64,000 bases of DNA from Tillus elongatus (GCA_964006375.1 OZ023269.1:7495926-7559925); one strand, 5' to 3'. Numbered from the stretch's first letter, positions 50,486 through 63,174 are shown. Notes: generated from the letters alone by a model not told the origin. Made by a program: numbers and translations.

Positions 50486-51353
50486 AAGGACTAATGGAAA
50501 AGTTTTAAAACCGGATAGCATATGGGGTTACTGGTATGAAATGAATGAGCGTCCGTCTTTGATGTAAGCTAAAATGATTGCGGTTTCAACCTTTTAAATG
50601 TTTCATACCAAGGGTGTATTTACTCATAAAACGAGCTAATTTGTACGTTTAATGTACTCTGCGTATTAAAGTAAACCACAATTATTGCATTAAAAGCTAA
50701 ATCTAATAAGAAAACAATAGCTTGTAGCTTAAGGCAAGAAATTTAACGTTTGGAGAACTATATTCCGATTTTGATAAACACCATGTGGGTTAATCCCAGT
50801 ATCCACTTACAAATTTCGCTTGTTTTATTCAAGGACTGCGGTAGTTTATATGCCTTGATTAGTCTAGTATTGTTTCTATTAAATACAACCTTTGTGTAAA
50901 ATTATTCGATACAACATAATTCAGAATCCGCAATGCTAGACTCAGCTAACAACTGAGTATTTCATTAAGCTGTAGGTCTAAGTGTTTATTTTATAATACA
51001 CTCAATTTTTGTATAAAACTTAATTAGGATAAGTTCGATACTCTCGAAAAGACCCCAAAACTTTTTTTTTAGAAAAACCAGACAGGTCATCGGTGCAACA
51101 AAGTCATTTAGACCTTTTATTAAACCAAAATATCTGCTTTCACCAAATCGAATCTATTGAATATTGAAATGTATCGTGGGAAAATCAGTTTGTATGTTGT
51201 AAAATATAATTCCTTTAGTTTTTCATCATGCTAACCTTTCGCTATCCCAGGTCCAAGTTTTTCTTGCTTGCCTTAATGGACCCCTAGGAAATTTGTGCCC
51301 CAACTGTGCCCCAAAAAATAACTAAATGAATCAATAAACGAAATTAAAACTAT
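50486..51353. other. Unassigned spacer
   Basis: No recognised feature. Confidence 0.4.
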
Positions 51354-51426
51354 CTGGACGCAGCAAGTGCGTTATGGTAGCGAATTTTCATTAACATGTT
51401 TTTAATAGCAAATTTGTCTTTTTTAA

Positions 51427-51975
51427 CCGACTTCAAAAAAAGGAGGAGGTTCTCAATTCGACTATATTTTAGTGAATTTTCGTAGAAAAAATTCAGACCG
51501 ATAACTCAAAAAGTAATGTGCCGATTTTGATTATATTTGGTACGTACCCTCCTTTTGTAAATGTCTTGGAAAAGTTCGTTAGTCAGGAAAATCTGACGAG
51601 GTTTTCCGGGAAAATTTTGAGTTTTCATTCGAAAAAATTTTTTATCTCAAAAAATAAAAAAGGTATGAATACCAAATCTGGTAGGTGGGTTAACGATATA
51701 AAATGTAAAATATATACCAAAATTTATACTTCTATGTTACAAGAAAAAAAGTTATAATAAAATATTTTGTGCCAGATCATTTCTATGAAAATTCACTACC
51801 ATAACGCACTTGCTGCGTCTAGTCTTTTTTTTATGTGTGTTACCTAATAATTTTTTTCTAGGTGAACCGATTTCGACTATTCTTTTTTTATTTGAAAGCT
51901 GGTGATCCCATATTAATTTGGTCAAGATCTGACCAGTAGTTTTTGAGTTATCCTTAATGAAGTCGGTTTACTATT
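51427..51975 (+). mobile_element. Second Helentron-like repeat, middle element of the nest
   Basis: AACCGACTTCAAAAAAAGG ... CTCAATTCGACTATATTTT, interrupted by the HINE, then ATGTGTGTTACCTAATAA ... TTTGAGTTATCCTTAATG and GAAGTCGGTTT. Compare the uninterrupted copy at 18.60-18.82 kb. Confidence 0.8.
51469..51838 (+). mobile_element. HINE-like element, innermost, internally deleted
   Basis: AGTGAATTTTCGTAGAAAAA joined straight to AGACCGATAACTCAAAAAG (the middle block and (TA)n are deleted), one core unit, and the end AACGCACTTGCTGCGTCTAG with a T8 run. Confidence 0.85.
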
Positions 51976-52444
51976 TCTTTAAATTTTTACTTATTTAATG
52001 AAAGTAGGCATCAAATTTAGTTACCAGTATAACCTATATAGGAGAAACAATGTAGGTACCATATTTCATCAAAATTATTCTTTGAAAAAGTACAAAAATT
52101 TTTCGAAAATAAATTTAAAATGTTTCCCGAAAAAGTGGTCCGCTTTTCCTGACCAGCAAAAACCAAACAATTTTTTTCATTAAAGCCCGATTTTTTTTAC
52201 AAAAACAATAAACATTTATTATTAATTACCCAAATTTCACAAACACCTTACGAAAAATGATTTCTACGAAAGCACCAAAAGTTCTACGAAAACTGACTAA
52301 ATATTTTTACACAAAAATTTGCTGAAAGAATACATAAAATTCAAATTATATACCTAATCTGTAATAAAAATTGAAAACAAGAAAATGTAAACATTTTTTC
52401 AATTTTTACGAAAAGTTGAACCAGTTGAAGTAAAGAAAAAAAGT

Positions 52445-53665
52445 TTGGACGCAGCAAGTGCATTATGGTAGTGAATTTTCATAAAGTGTTTTTGTTAGCA
52501 AATATGTCTTTTTTAATGAAATCAGGCATCACATTTGGTTACCAGTATAACCTATATGTTAGAAACAAACATGCATTACAATTCGATGAAAAATGCAAAA
52601 ATGCAATAATATAAGGGATGTTCGATTTAAAAAAGAAAAATTGCATCGCGAACGACTTAGGGGCCACCTGTTATTGTCGTAATAATTTTTATAAGTGGCA
52701 GCTCAAATTGCAGCTATTAAAATTGGAAGCATTTAATGAAAATTCGCTACCATAATGCACTTGCTGTGTCCAGAATTTATTTTCTTAGAAATATGCATTA
52801 TATTTCGATGGAAATGCAGAAATCCAATAATATAAGGCGTGTTAGATTAAAAAAAAAAATGTATCACCAACGACTTATGAGCCACCCTGTGATTATAGAA
52901 ATAATTTTTTAAGATGTAGCTCAAGATACCCTATAAGTAACGTATTCAATTTTTTCCTTACCTTGTATAATAACAGTAATATTGAGCTTTACCGTAGAAA
53001 TGCGTCATCCTGTATATATGTAAACAGATAAAAACTGAAACCAACCCCGGATATGGGTCTAGGGGACCTAGTTCGCGCTCAATTGAAAAAATCTTTTAAA
53101 AGCCGCAATCTCCACAATAGCGAATTTCTTGCCCGAAAATTGGCTAATAATTATAGAGAATTAAACCATAAACTCTATAACTAGAACTACTGCTTAAGCG
53201 TCAAGGAAAGGGTCTATTTGAAATGAATTTTCTGGAAACATTTTAGTAAAATGAAGGACAATGACGGTTGAAGCTGAAACTCAAGGACTTAAAACACATT
53301 TATTGCAACATTTTCTCTACATAGCCCGTACTAGCTTCGGGTCCTTTCCCTAAAAGTTGCCAATTTTGACGTTTCAAATTGCGACTCGGATGTTTTAAGA
53401 GGAAAAGTTATCAAATTTTTAAAGTAATTTTTTTGGCATTTCTTCACTCTTTTGCGCCAAAAAACTTAGTCCTTGTCTGTAACATACACATGATTTTGTT
53501 ATCCACACAAACTATTTTACTTTTCTGCGTTTATCTGGTCTTCAGTGGCACACAAATTTTTTTTCTTCAAATGTCTATAATTTTTCCTCCTTTCACCCTA
53601 TAGGTCTAAATTTTGGTACATAGTTGACTTTCTATAATGCAAACATGATTACCAAATTTGGTTGC
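52445..53665 (-). mobile_element. Composite HINE-like repeat, copy 4
   Basis: Double-hairpin unit 52445-52774 containing a partial internal duplicate of the ACAAACATGCATTA block, then ACCAACGACTTATGAG, AATGCGTCATCCTG, CCCCGGATATGGGTC, an old palindrome end, GACGTTTCAAATTGCG and the start of a core. It is cut near 53665 by mariner sequence. Confidence 0.75.
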
Positions 53666-53679
53666 CTGCAAAGTGCGGA

Positions 53680-54030
53680 AAACTCCACGGAAAAGTGACA
53701 ATAGGTGTGGTATTTTTGCAAGACAATGCCTCTGCTTACAACCGATTCCACTGCAAACAGTTAATAAAATCGGTTTTGAATTGATTGACCACCCGCCCTT
53801 TTTTTTCCAAATTTAATACCACCAGACTAATAGTTATGCCAGAGGCTCGAAAAGTATTTGAAAGGTAAACAATTTGAGAAAAACAACGAACCAATATATA
53901 CCCTTCACGAGTTGTTTGAAAATTAAGATACGACAATTTTTAAGGGTGTTAAATGGATTTAAGAACGTTCTGCTAAACGTAGAAGTCCTAGAGAAAGCTA
54001 TGTTTAAAAAATAATTTTTTTAGATATTGC
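53680..54030 (+). pseudogene. Mariner-family transposase, C-terminal fragment
   Basis: GVVFLQDNASAYNRFHCKQL is the mariner block around the second catalytic Asp. After a frameshift FELIDHPP and PEARKVFER-like text follow, then worn C-terminal sequence. The third catalytic motif is lost. It is distinct from the DD41D element at 58.4 kb. Confidence 0.7.
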
Positions 54031-54984
54031 ATTTGCATTATAGGATAAGTAAATCAGCAAAAATTTATGTGGTACTAACATATGAGTTTTGAAGTCTCTC
54101 TTAAAAAAATGTGTATCTTGCAATCTCCAGAACCGAAGAGAGCTAATCACTGCGGTCATTTATATATATATATGCCAACTTTTATTTTTCGCAATTCAAC
54201 ATTTTGCATGAAATTATTGTACGCTATGATCCATTCGTGGAACATAAAAGACACAAATAATCTTTCCACAAATGTAGAGAGCGAAAGCAAACATCGAAGG
54301 ATGGGATAACATTGATATAACTCGGAGAAAGGCTCACGATATGGTCGATGTTAGAACAAATTTCATATCCAAACAGAGGTCAGATAAATAATAAAAGGGG
54401 ACCCGCTAGGGCAGTGGAAAATCTGTTCAAATCAACATATGACTGAATGCCACAAAGAGCAGAAATGTATGTTCTGATGATATAAATCGATCAATGTTTG
54501 CGTCGTGAATAATATTGAGAACAGTGTACAGAGTCCAGTTGATAACACAAATGAAGTAGAATGAATTTAATGAAGAAAAATTGGACTCGTCTCAATTTCA
54601 GCCTAACCGAAATACACGAACACATACAGAACAATATATAGTCGTATCTCTTTGATAAATACGTAGACATAACACTTTATTGGCTAAAGTAAATTTAGAA
54701 CAATAAATTGCGTGGTAAACGCAGCGAAACTTTTAGGTCTATATTAGAAAAGCATTTTATCTAGTTTTGCAACACATTTGCAAATAAAGCAAGTCGTAGG
54801 CTTTGCCGCCCAGATTTAGATTTTGGAAACAAATAACTGACTTATCTAAAACGGGTTATATTTATCAATTGCTCCGTAAACTGTGCCAACAAATTTTTGT
54901 AAAAATGGCTTATAATGACGAAATAATTGTAGGTATATTTTTTTAAAGAGATTGCTGATCAATATGTCGAAGTCCAATAACTGC
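54031..54984. other. Unassigned region
   Basis: No gene or repeat recognised. Confidence 0.4.
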
Positions 54985-55077
54985 CTTATTAGTGATTTTT
55001 TATGAAAAAAATTCGCTAATAGACGGGTATCGATGGTTAGACTTTGCAAAAAGTTTTTAAATGAGCGTGAACTAGGT

Positions 55078-55151
<74 letters not shown>

Positions 55152-55543
55152 CTTGTTTGTTCAATATAGTTACTGTACATAAAGACTTCTAAATATACCC
55201 CTTTACAATATTAAACATAATACTGTTTACAGTTCCTTTTAGTCGTAGGCTCTCTGCTAATATAACATTCTTGCGATACTAAAATAAATCCAAGTTTGAT
55301 TAATAGCTTGGATGAATTCGTTAGCCAGGAAAATCGAACAAGCTTTTCCTTGAAAATGTTGAGTTCTATTTCGGAAAAAAATGTTATCTCCGAAAATTAC
55401 AAAGTTTTTTTGATAAAATTTGGTGAGTGTATTGCGCTGAGAAAAACTTTCTAGATTTATAGAAAGTTGAGTTATTCAATATGAAGCATTTAATGAAAAT
55501 TCGCTACCATAACGCAGTTGCTGCGTCTCGAACTTTGTTAAAA
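54985..55543 (+). mobile_element. HINE-like element with internal replacement
   Basis: TTAGTGATTTTTTATG palindrome end, GGTATCGATGGTTAGAC, (TA)n (about 55081-55149), about 145 unrelated bases, then core from AATAGCTTGGATGAATTCG and hairpin AACGCAGTTGCTGCGTC near 55510-55530. Confidence 0.75.
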
Positions 55544-55916
55544 ATATTTGAAGAACTATATTTTTAGGGAAGCGATTGGTCTTATAATGGTAAAAATGTT
55601 TCTAAATATACAGGCTGGCCCTTTATAGCAAAGCACCTAGAAATCCACTAAAAAATAGGATACCATATTATACAGCGATATCACAATAATTAAAGGAGCA
55701 AATTCATTAAGATCAAAGCATTTTTAACTTAGATAAATAAAGAAATTGATTCAGACTATCTTATTGAACGTATATCTACAGTTTCGCTGAAGTTCTCAGC
55801 TTTGTGAAATCGAGGTATTTTTTGCAAAAACGTTTTTTTTTCCGGATGCAGGAATGGAGAATGCTGCATAGATACCACATTCACCGCAGTGTCTGGGATA
55901 CACAGGTACTGTGTAC

Positions 55917-56245
55917 TATATATATATATATATATATATCCAAAAAATAACTTAAAAAAATATTTGCCGATTTTGATAATACTTAACTTGTTAAGAGTTT
56001 CGATCAGTTCGCTAGCCAACCCAATCGGACTAGTTTTGCAACAAAAATTATATTTTTCTGAAACAACATTTTGTACCTCGAAAAATAAGATCTTGATGAA
56101 AATTGGCAGGCATGTTGTTCTGATAGAGGCTTTACTCTGTACCAAAATTGAAGTTTCTAAATTGCTAGAAAGTTACGTTATTAAAATTTGAAGCATTTAC
56201 AGAAAATTCTCCAGCATACACAACGCACTTGTTACGTCCAGAATC
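55917..56245 (+). mobile_element. HINE-like element, diverged and short
   Basis: Short (TA)n (55917-55939), GCCGATTTTGATAATAC, a core, and worn terminus ACGCACTTGTTACGTCC. It ends directly at the start of the next copy. Confidence 0.7.
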
Positions 56246-56369
56246 TTTAGTGAATTTTTATTAAAACTAAAAAAACTAATAGAGAGGTATCGATGGTGAG
56301 ACTTTACAAATTTTTTTCCAAATGAGCGCGAACGAGGACCTCTAGAAACCAAATCCGGGGTCAGTTTCA

Positions 56370-56448
<79 letters not shown>

Positions 56449-56620
56449 TAAGTATCCGTCTGATAACTCAAAAAATAATTAACCGATTTCGATGAAACTC
56501 GGCAAATGCCTTTCCTTTATTAATGTCTTGGACGAGTTCGTTAGCCAGGATAATCGGATAGGGTTTTCCAGGAAAATTTTGAGTTTTCTTTCAAAAAATT
56601 TCTTTTTATCCGAAAATTCA
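56246..56620 (+). mobile_element. HINE-like element cut by SINE copy 5
   Basis: TTAGTGAATTTTTATTAAAA, AGAGAGGTATCGATGG, (TA)n (about 56373-56447), CCGTCTGATAACTC and core up to TATCCGAAAATTCACC, where SINE sequence begins. Confidence 0.82.
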
Positions 56621-56895
56621 CCTCACTATCCTGGAAATTTTGCCGAACTCCTGCCTTTCTGTAAGGAGGGTAGGGATCTTTAACGTGCCCAACATCTCAT
56701 GGACACGGGACCGACAGCTTTATGCCCGCTCCGAAGGGCGGAACGTGCAGACATTCAATTTGTTCAAATACAATGTCAGAACCTCGTTTGATGTTAATGT
56801 TACAGTTTGTACTGAAAAAGTGAAAGGAGAACCTTGGGATCTAAACCAGTACCCTTCAGTTCAAAGGCACACGTTCTTACCGCTAAACGATTGAG
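56617..56895 (-). mobile_element. tRNA-derived SINE, copy 5
   Basis: Complement of GGGATCTTTAACGTGCCC, ACAGCTTTATGCCCGC and GTTTGATGTTAATG; tRNA head decayed (GGTTTAGATCCC at the B box). Confidence 0.8.
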
Positions 56896-57060
56896 GTTCT
56901 TGGGTTAAGTGAAAATGTATAACATGAAATTAAGCTTTTTTTAAAGAATAGACTGAAAAATAGCATGGAAAGCGTTTGTAACCTCGTCTAAAAATCAACA
57001 CACTTTACTGAATCCTTAATTACCCGAATCTGATTTTTATAACTACTTATATACACACAC

Positions 57061-57062
<2 letters not shown>

Positions 57063-57140
<78 letters not shown>
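57063..57140. repeat. (TA)n array outside any recognised element
   Basis: About 78 bases of TA preceded by ACACACACG; no HINE sequence flanks it. Confidence 0.95.
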
Positions 57141-57142
<2 letters not shown>

Positions 57143-58395
57143 TCTCCTTTTGGCTTTTCGATACATAAAAATGTATCATTTCTAATGATTTTAAACACAA
57201 TTTGTTTACCACATAGTCTAAGTTCCTTTAATAAGAGACAATGCCATTAAAGTTAACTTAGTTAGCCATACCATTGGGATTTGTGTCCTAAAGGAGAGAA
57301 ATAGGGAAAACTAACTTGCAGGTCCAGAATCTTACAAAGGCAGCCATAATAAACTAATGCGGTATCTATTCTGATGTGCTGGAAAATTAAAAGCAATTTT
57401 TTGCTGAATGTAGCGTATTCAAATTTCAGTTCGAAAAGAAACATAAAATAAACTTGTATAGACTGAGGATAATATAGTTTTGTGTTGTTTACGTCGCAAA
57501 CCATCAAAATCAAAATTCGAAGAATTCAAAGTAATCTTTAGTTTTAACTAATTTTACTTTTCACGGAGGCGCCCGAATTTTTTCAAAGTATTATAATTAT
57601 GCTAATAGAAGAAAACATAACCGCAGTAGTTTTTTCCTCTCTACAGAAATCTTGGTAAACTGTGCTTAAGATGCAAACACGTAGTTCTTAAGTACAAAAA
57701 GCTTTTAAAGTAGCTGATATAATGAAATAAACATCAGAAGACTAAGAAGATGGAGCGTATTAGGAAATTTTGCAAGTTAACTTTAATTAAATTAAGAGTA
57801 CATCAAATGCATCTTGATTAGAACCAGATTACTTGCATTTCGCTCAAATGGAACATTTCCAAGAAAAGTTTTGTCCTTTTAGCTTTATATTAATTCTCGC
57901 AGTGCTATTCTAACCTATCTTAATTAATTTTGTTTTTGTCATATCGCTTTTTAGTTTGGTTTATTTTGAAACATAATCCAGCACCGTAAGCATATTATCT
58001 ATTTTTGTTTTGTTTCTTCGATCAGTGCTATGTCGTCTCTTATACAATGGAATCGTTGTCCATTTATTTTTTATTCTTGATGTCTTTTTCTTACTTCCTT
58101 TACCTTCTTTAAATTAGTTGAAGAAATATGGGGCAGTTTGTGGGTACCTACTGTGCTAAGTAGTTGTGTGAACGACGTGCGAATATTTGTTTCAATTCTT
58201 TAAACCTATACCATGATTTCAAAATATTTTCTTTGATACATATTTACCTTAAAGTTGGTGATACAGGTAAGTAAAAAATTCAATCTTCAATAAACTATGA
58301 TTGCCGATACAAGCGATCCGAGTGGATCGCTTACAAATACAGGATCTGATAAAGATATTTTAATTATAAATATTTGACAAGTAATGTTGTATATA
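57141..58395. other. Unassigned region with one strong hairpin
   Basis: No gene recognised. A perfect 9-bp hairpin AAGCGATCC-GAGT-GGATCGCTT sits at 58311-58332. Confidence 0.45.
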
Positions 58396-60326
58396 CAGGT
58401 GGCGCATTGAAAACGAAACAGACCGATTTGCGTCTAGAGAATTTTTTTAAAGAAACGCTGAAACACCTCAATTTTAATATTGAGGGGGACATGTTTTGAC
58501 ATAAAACTCAACTTTGTCACATCAACCCCTTAAGGTTGGTGATAATAACCCTTATATTTTAAATAGGGAACATGAGTCGAGTGTTACACCATTTTAAAGC
58601 TCTTTATTTTCTGAATTCAGAACATTAATTTTTTTAAGTTTTAAGTTTTATCAATTCGTTTAAAAATTATTCACAGTTGGTGTTGCAAGAACGTATTTAA
58701 TTCATTGTGATAAAAAATGCACTAATTAGTCAATTTTTCGTCAAAAAACTAAAAAACAAAACCAAACGTTAAAAATTGTTTATTCAGTTAAGTAAGTGTT
58801 CAAATTGTTGACCACCAGCTTCCATACAAAAGTACAAATTTTGTTCAAAACGAGCTCTGACATTCTGGAGCATTTGTGGAGTTATTAGACGGCATTCTTC
58901 AACAATGCGTCGTCGTAATTCTTCCAGAGACTCCGGTTCTGTTGCAAACATTTGACTCTTTAAATGTCCCTATAGAAATAAGTCTAAAGGAGTTGAATCC
59001 GGTGATCTAGGGGGCCACTCAATAGCACCTCTACGTTCAATCCATTGCTCTGAAAACTCTCTGTTCAAAAAGTCCCTAACATGTTGTAAAAAATGCGGAT
59101 GAGCTCCATCTTGTTGAAATAGTAATCCATTTTCTTGATAGCGATCATCATTTTCAACAATGTCAATTAGTAGAGGGTAAACGATATCTTCTAGTAACTC
59201 CAAATACGTTTCGCCACTCAAATTGCCATCAAGAAAAATTGGTCCGATTAAACAGTCTCCAAAAATGCCAGTCCAGACATTCAATTTCTGTGGAGTTTGA
59301 GTGTGGACTTCGTGAGAATTTCTTGGGTTATTATCTGCCCAATGACGACAATTATGACGATTGACTGTAGAGTTTAATAAAAACGTACACTCGTCTGAAA
59401 AACAGATATTGAACAGAAAATTCCCGTTATCAGCTATTCGTGCAGTCATAACTTCACAAAACTCCAGCCGTCGATCAAAATCATCTTCATTCATGTGTTG
59501 CACAAGATGAATTTTATACGGGTGAAAATTATGATGCTTCAATATTCGCTGAATGGTTCTTCTTTTAAAGTTTAAACAGTGGCCAATTTTGTCGTGCTCA
59601 AAGTTGGGTCTGCAGCAATTTGTCCTAAAATTTCAATCTCAGTAGTCTCATTTCTAATCACAAATTCACGCTCAGGATTCTGTTCTTTGTTGGCTACTGA
59701 ACCACTGGTCGAAACTTTGCAAATAACTCCAAAATGTATTTTCTGTTAACATGTCTGTGCGGATGTCGTTTATTAAACAAATTTGCGGTACGGTTGGCAC
59801 AGTCATCGTTTTTGAAAAAAAGAGTAATTATTTCAACTTTTTCTCCTACAGAATACACCATTGTGAAATTAATTTTCGGTAGTACTATCAAGTATCAAAC
59901 CGACCTATAAACTGAAATAATAAACCGCATTTCTCTCATTCCGATAAGAAATGTTCTGATAGTCAATTTTTTGTTTACAAGCCATCAAAACATTGACTAT
60001 CAGCACATTTCTTATCGGAATGAGTGAAATGCGTTTTTGTATCTTCAACTGTGAATAAATTTTAAAGGAGTTAATAAAACTTTCAAAAAGTTAGTGTGCT
60101 GAATTCAGAAAAGAAAGAGCTTTCAAACGATGTAACACTCGACCCATGTTCCCTATTTAAAATATAATGACTGTTATCACCACCCTTAAGGGGTTGATGT
60201 GACAAAGTTGAGTTTTATGTCAAAACATGCCCCCCCCCCTCAATAGTAAAATTGACGTGTTTCAGCGTTTTAAAAAAAAATTCTCTGTACGCAAATCGGT
60301 CTGCTTCGTTTTCAATGCGCCACCCT
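58396..60326 (-). mobile_element. Mariner-like (Tc1/mariner/IS630) element with ~290-bp terminal inverted repeats
   Basis: Left end CAGGTGGCGCATTGAAAACG and right end (minus strand) AGGGTGGCGCATTGAAAACG lie next to TA. The two arms (58396-58690 and about 60040-60326) match at high identity, including ACATGTTTTGACATAAAACT and TCACATCAACCCCTTAAG. A second inverted pair of about 42 bases (59926-59967 with 59992-60033) lies between the transposase start and the right arm. Such long arms are unusual for mariners. Confidence 0.88.
58784..59861 (-). pseudogene. DD41D-spaced mariner-like transposase, frameshifted
   Basis: ATG at 59861 opens MVYSVGEKVEIITLFFKN, a helix-turn-helix type N-terminus. Frameshifts near 59700 and 59590 move the reading to the 190-residue frame at 59542-58970. 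In that frame the catalytic residues are SDECTF (D50), QQDGAHPHF (D145) and SPDSTPLDLF (D187). D145 to D187 has 41 residues between them, that is DD41D rather than DD34D. A tryptophan-to-stop change (TAG at 58970-58972) follows LDLFL. The tail continues (GHLKSQMFATEPESLEELRR ... FEHL) to a TGA at 58784. All three catalytic Asp are kept; the gene is dead from the frame breaks. Confidence 0.87.
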
Positions 60327-60499
60327 ATATAATGAAAGGTTGTTCCGATTAAAAAAAAGTTTGTTACTCTGGATTCGTTCTAATAACTTATGATGAGAGA
60401 ACGAGAGAGATGACTTCTGACGGATATAAATCCCGACAATATAGAAGTCAACAGTAATATTCACTCACCCAAACCTTAGCTTATAAGATATCTCACAAT

Positions 60500-61480
60500 G
60501 TTTAATTTATTTTTATTTCAACAACACACCACGATGGCTTACAGCCTAAATACTATCGTACCGTGGGTGTCGACAAGGAGGAGAGAGGCAACTTGTTAAT
60601 TCTGGACTTGAAGGTTTGGAGGTTCGGAGGAGAAGGAGAAACATGTGCCGGCAAGGAATTCCACAACATGGAAGTCATCGCGACAAAAGAGCGGGCATAA
60701 CAAGATGTTTTATATCTGGTGACCTGGACAGTAAAAGGGTGCATTCGCTCTGTTCCCCTGGTAGATCTGTTGGGGGCAGCAGGTGAAGGAACTATGGAAG
60801 AAAGCTCCTCTGAGCAGTGCCCGTGCAGATATCTATAAAAGAGAGAGAGGTCACCAACGGCACGTAGGTGGGCAAGGGATGGCAGCCTTTGGGTGAGGGT
60901 ATAGCTCTTTTCTGAATGGAGTCCAGGATAGCGAGTGTAGAAGCGGCAGCGGCACCCCAGATGTGGGAGCAGTATTCGAGGTTTGGCCTTATTTGTGAAG
61001 TATATAAGGTATAGAGATTAGCTGGTGAAATGTATTTGCAAGCCCGGAAGAGTAAACCTAATTTCTTAAGCAGCCGCTTCTACAATTGATGTGACATGTT
61101 GCTGCCAATTGAGATTTTGATTCACCGAAATGCCGACAAGTGAAAAGGACTCATTACTTTGAATAACTTGGTTGTTCATTGTGATGGGTCTAGGGCTGGT
61201 GTATCTCTTATGAGATAGAAAGCAAGACTGAGATTTTGTGGAGTTGAATTGTGCAAGATTTCTACTTCCCTAGTCTAATATTTTTTGGAAATCCACAGAG
61301 ACAGAAGCCTTCATGAGTCTGCGATCTTCATCTAGTTGGCCTAAAGAGACAGGCTGAGAATATTGTATATTTGAGTGGAGGGTGCTGTAGTCCGCGTAAC
61401 TGTGAACTGGGTTAGATGTGCTAGAGATGAGGTCATTGATGTGGAGAAGAAACAAAGAGGAGCTTTTTTAAATCTAAATC
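60500..61480 (-). pseudogene. LINE reverse-transcriptase fragment, same family as 1-660
   Basis: Minus strand starts in the RT palm with FLLHINDLIS and SYADYSTLHS, where the catalytic YADD is now YADY. NESFSLVGISVNQNLNWQQH follows, then RPNLEYCSHIWGA and LDSIQKRAI. After a frame break the tail is RSFVAMTSMLWNSLPAHVSP ... LPLSSLSTPTVR. The 3' end is A-rich near 60500. It is 5' truncated at about 61480. It has only about five CT units where the sister copy has 31. Confidence 0.85.
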
Positions 61481-61984
61481 TAAATTTAAAAAGATATGAT
61501 AATAATTGCTTAGGTGAGTAGATAAATGCAGCGAGTACTTACTGTCCGTTTGGTTCGTTTTGTCCAGAGTCTCGTAATGATAAGGCGCTCAGTGGAAAAC
61601 GCTGTAACTGCTCACACCTAATGTTTCGTTATCTAGATAGCTACGTAATTATAAAGTTGCTAGACTTATAAAAACTGAAACTTGTTAACGAATTGGTTAT
61701 TCAATTAAAAATCAGGAGTAAAAGACAAATGTAAGATTTTTTTAACATAACAAATATAATAAATAACACATAATGTCAACATTATTGGCAGAAATAAGGC
61801 GAAAATAGATGTCGTCAACAAATAAAATTAATATTCTTAGATTTAATTACGATAAAAAATTTCATTGCAGTTACAATAGAAAAGTGCTCTAAGAATTTCG
61901 ACCTTTCATATCCATAATAGCTGACCACATAAAATTCCTAGAGTTCAGGAACACTAGTTAACTAGATGATTGTATAATGAAGGA
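61481..61984. other. Unassigned spacer
   Basis: No recognised feature. Confidence 0.4.
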
Positions 61985-62240
61985 AATTCCGTTATGTCTG
62001 TATTGGATAAGTTCAAAACGTTACCACTGGAGCGGTTGACATGCTCGAAAATCCCAATCTCTTCCCGGACAAATTGTTCAACCCCAAAATTTAAGGGAGG
62101 TAAAATCTTGCCATCAGTATCCTAGTTGAAGCAGTGACCACTCTCTCTTAAATGACACGCAAAGACGGATGTGTCATTATCGATGTGATATCTACTAATA
62201 TTCTTTACTACAACTTCTACACACAAATGTCTGCCTTTTT
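61985..62240 (-). pseudogene. Penelope-like GIY-YIG domain fragment (copy 3)
   Basis: Minus strand reads FACHLRESGHCFN, then GKILPPLNFGVEQFVREEIG and IFEHVNRSSGNVLNLSN, parallel to copies 1 and 2. The YIG start is missing and a stop follows HCFN. Confidence 0.75.
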
Positions 62241-63174
62241 TAATCGCACGTAAAATATCCTTAGTCGCAGAGTTCTATGTATAGCTATGTGTAGTTCTAT
62301 GGTATAGCTAAACAGAACAAGGTGAGGTGACGTTGTTTACGTAAGTCAGGACACAGAAAGTGCGCTATAATAGCAAAGGTTTATCAGTTTTGTAATAATA
62401 AACCGTAAGAGAAAAAGAACAAAGTTACCCCTGCAATAAGAAAATTTTTGTTAAGAAAATTCGCTAACAACAGTTTTCCTTACGGATTTTTAAAAAGTAG
62501 TTGTCAATGAGTATCCACTACCGTATTGAAATCTTACATTGTGAAATCTTGAAAAATAATTTCTGCCATCTATATTAACAACATTATAATGCAGGAACCT
62601 ACCAAGGACATTATTATTAAAATGAGCAGCCTGTCTATGTTCATGGAATATCTATTACGCTTGTAGTTATCCATGTAATTTATGTATATATAGCCCGAAG
62701 AAATTAGGCCAGGTCCCTTGTCAGCAACAAGATAATTACCAGAATATAACTCACCTTGTTTGAGGGTTGCCTTGGATATATTCTATTATATCATCTCTTC
62801 TTACTAATTCCAGATATATCTGTCACGAACTGTTTGTCAAACTGGTCACATATTTTCAAAGTTGATATAACTTTCCAGGGTATCTTTTCACATTAGGCAA
62901 CATGCCACTTTAAGCAGATATAAAAAGCAGAAAATTCCATTATTCCAAATTCTACACAAAAACAATTAATAATAATAATGAAAGTAACAATAATTTATAC
63001 TTTTAATTTATATTTTTGCTATACGCTTTAGCTCAAATCCTGGATGTTAAAAGATTATTTCATGGACAGAATCAAAGTCTTCCAGAATGGTCACAGAAAC
63101 TGTTCTTCCAGAGTAGTGATCATATTTGGCATTTGATTTTAAAACTCTGTTTTTTATTTGTAATAGTAATAGTA
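62241..63174. other. Unassigned region
   Basis: GGACACAGAAAGTGCG near 62350 may be a worn HINE terminus. Nothing else recognised. Confidence 0.35.

Larger units (their letters stand above)
51354..52200 (-). mobile_element. HINE derivative (outer element of a triple nest)
   Basis: CTGGACGCAGCAAGTGCG start, GTTTTTAATAGCAAATTTGTC, interruption by the next element from about 51427, then resumption at about 51975 with GAAAGTAGGCATCAAATTTAG and CAGTATAACCTATATAGG. The right terminus is worn away near 52190. Confidence 0.75.
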
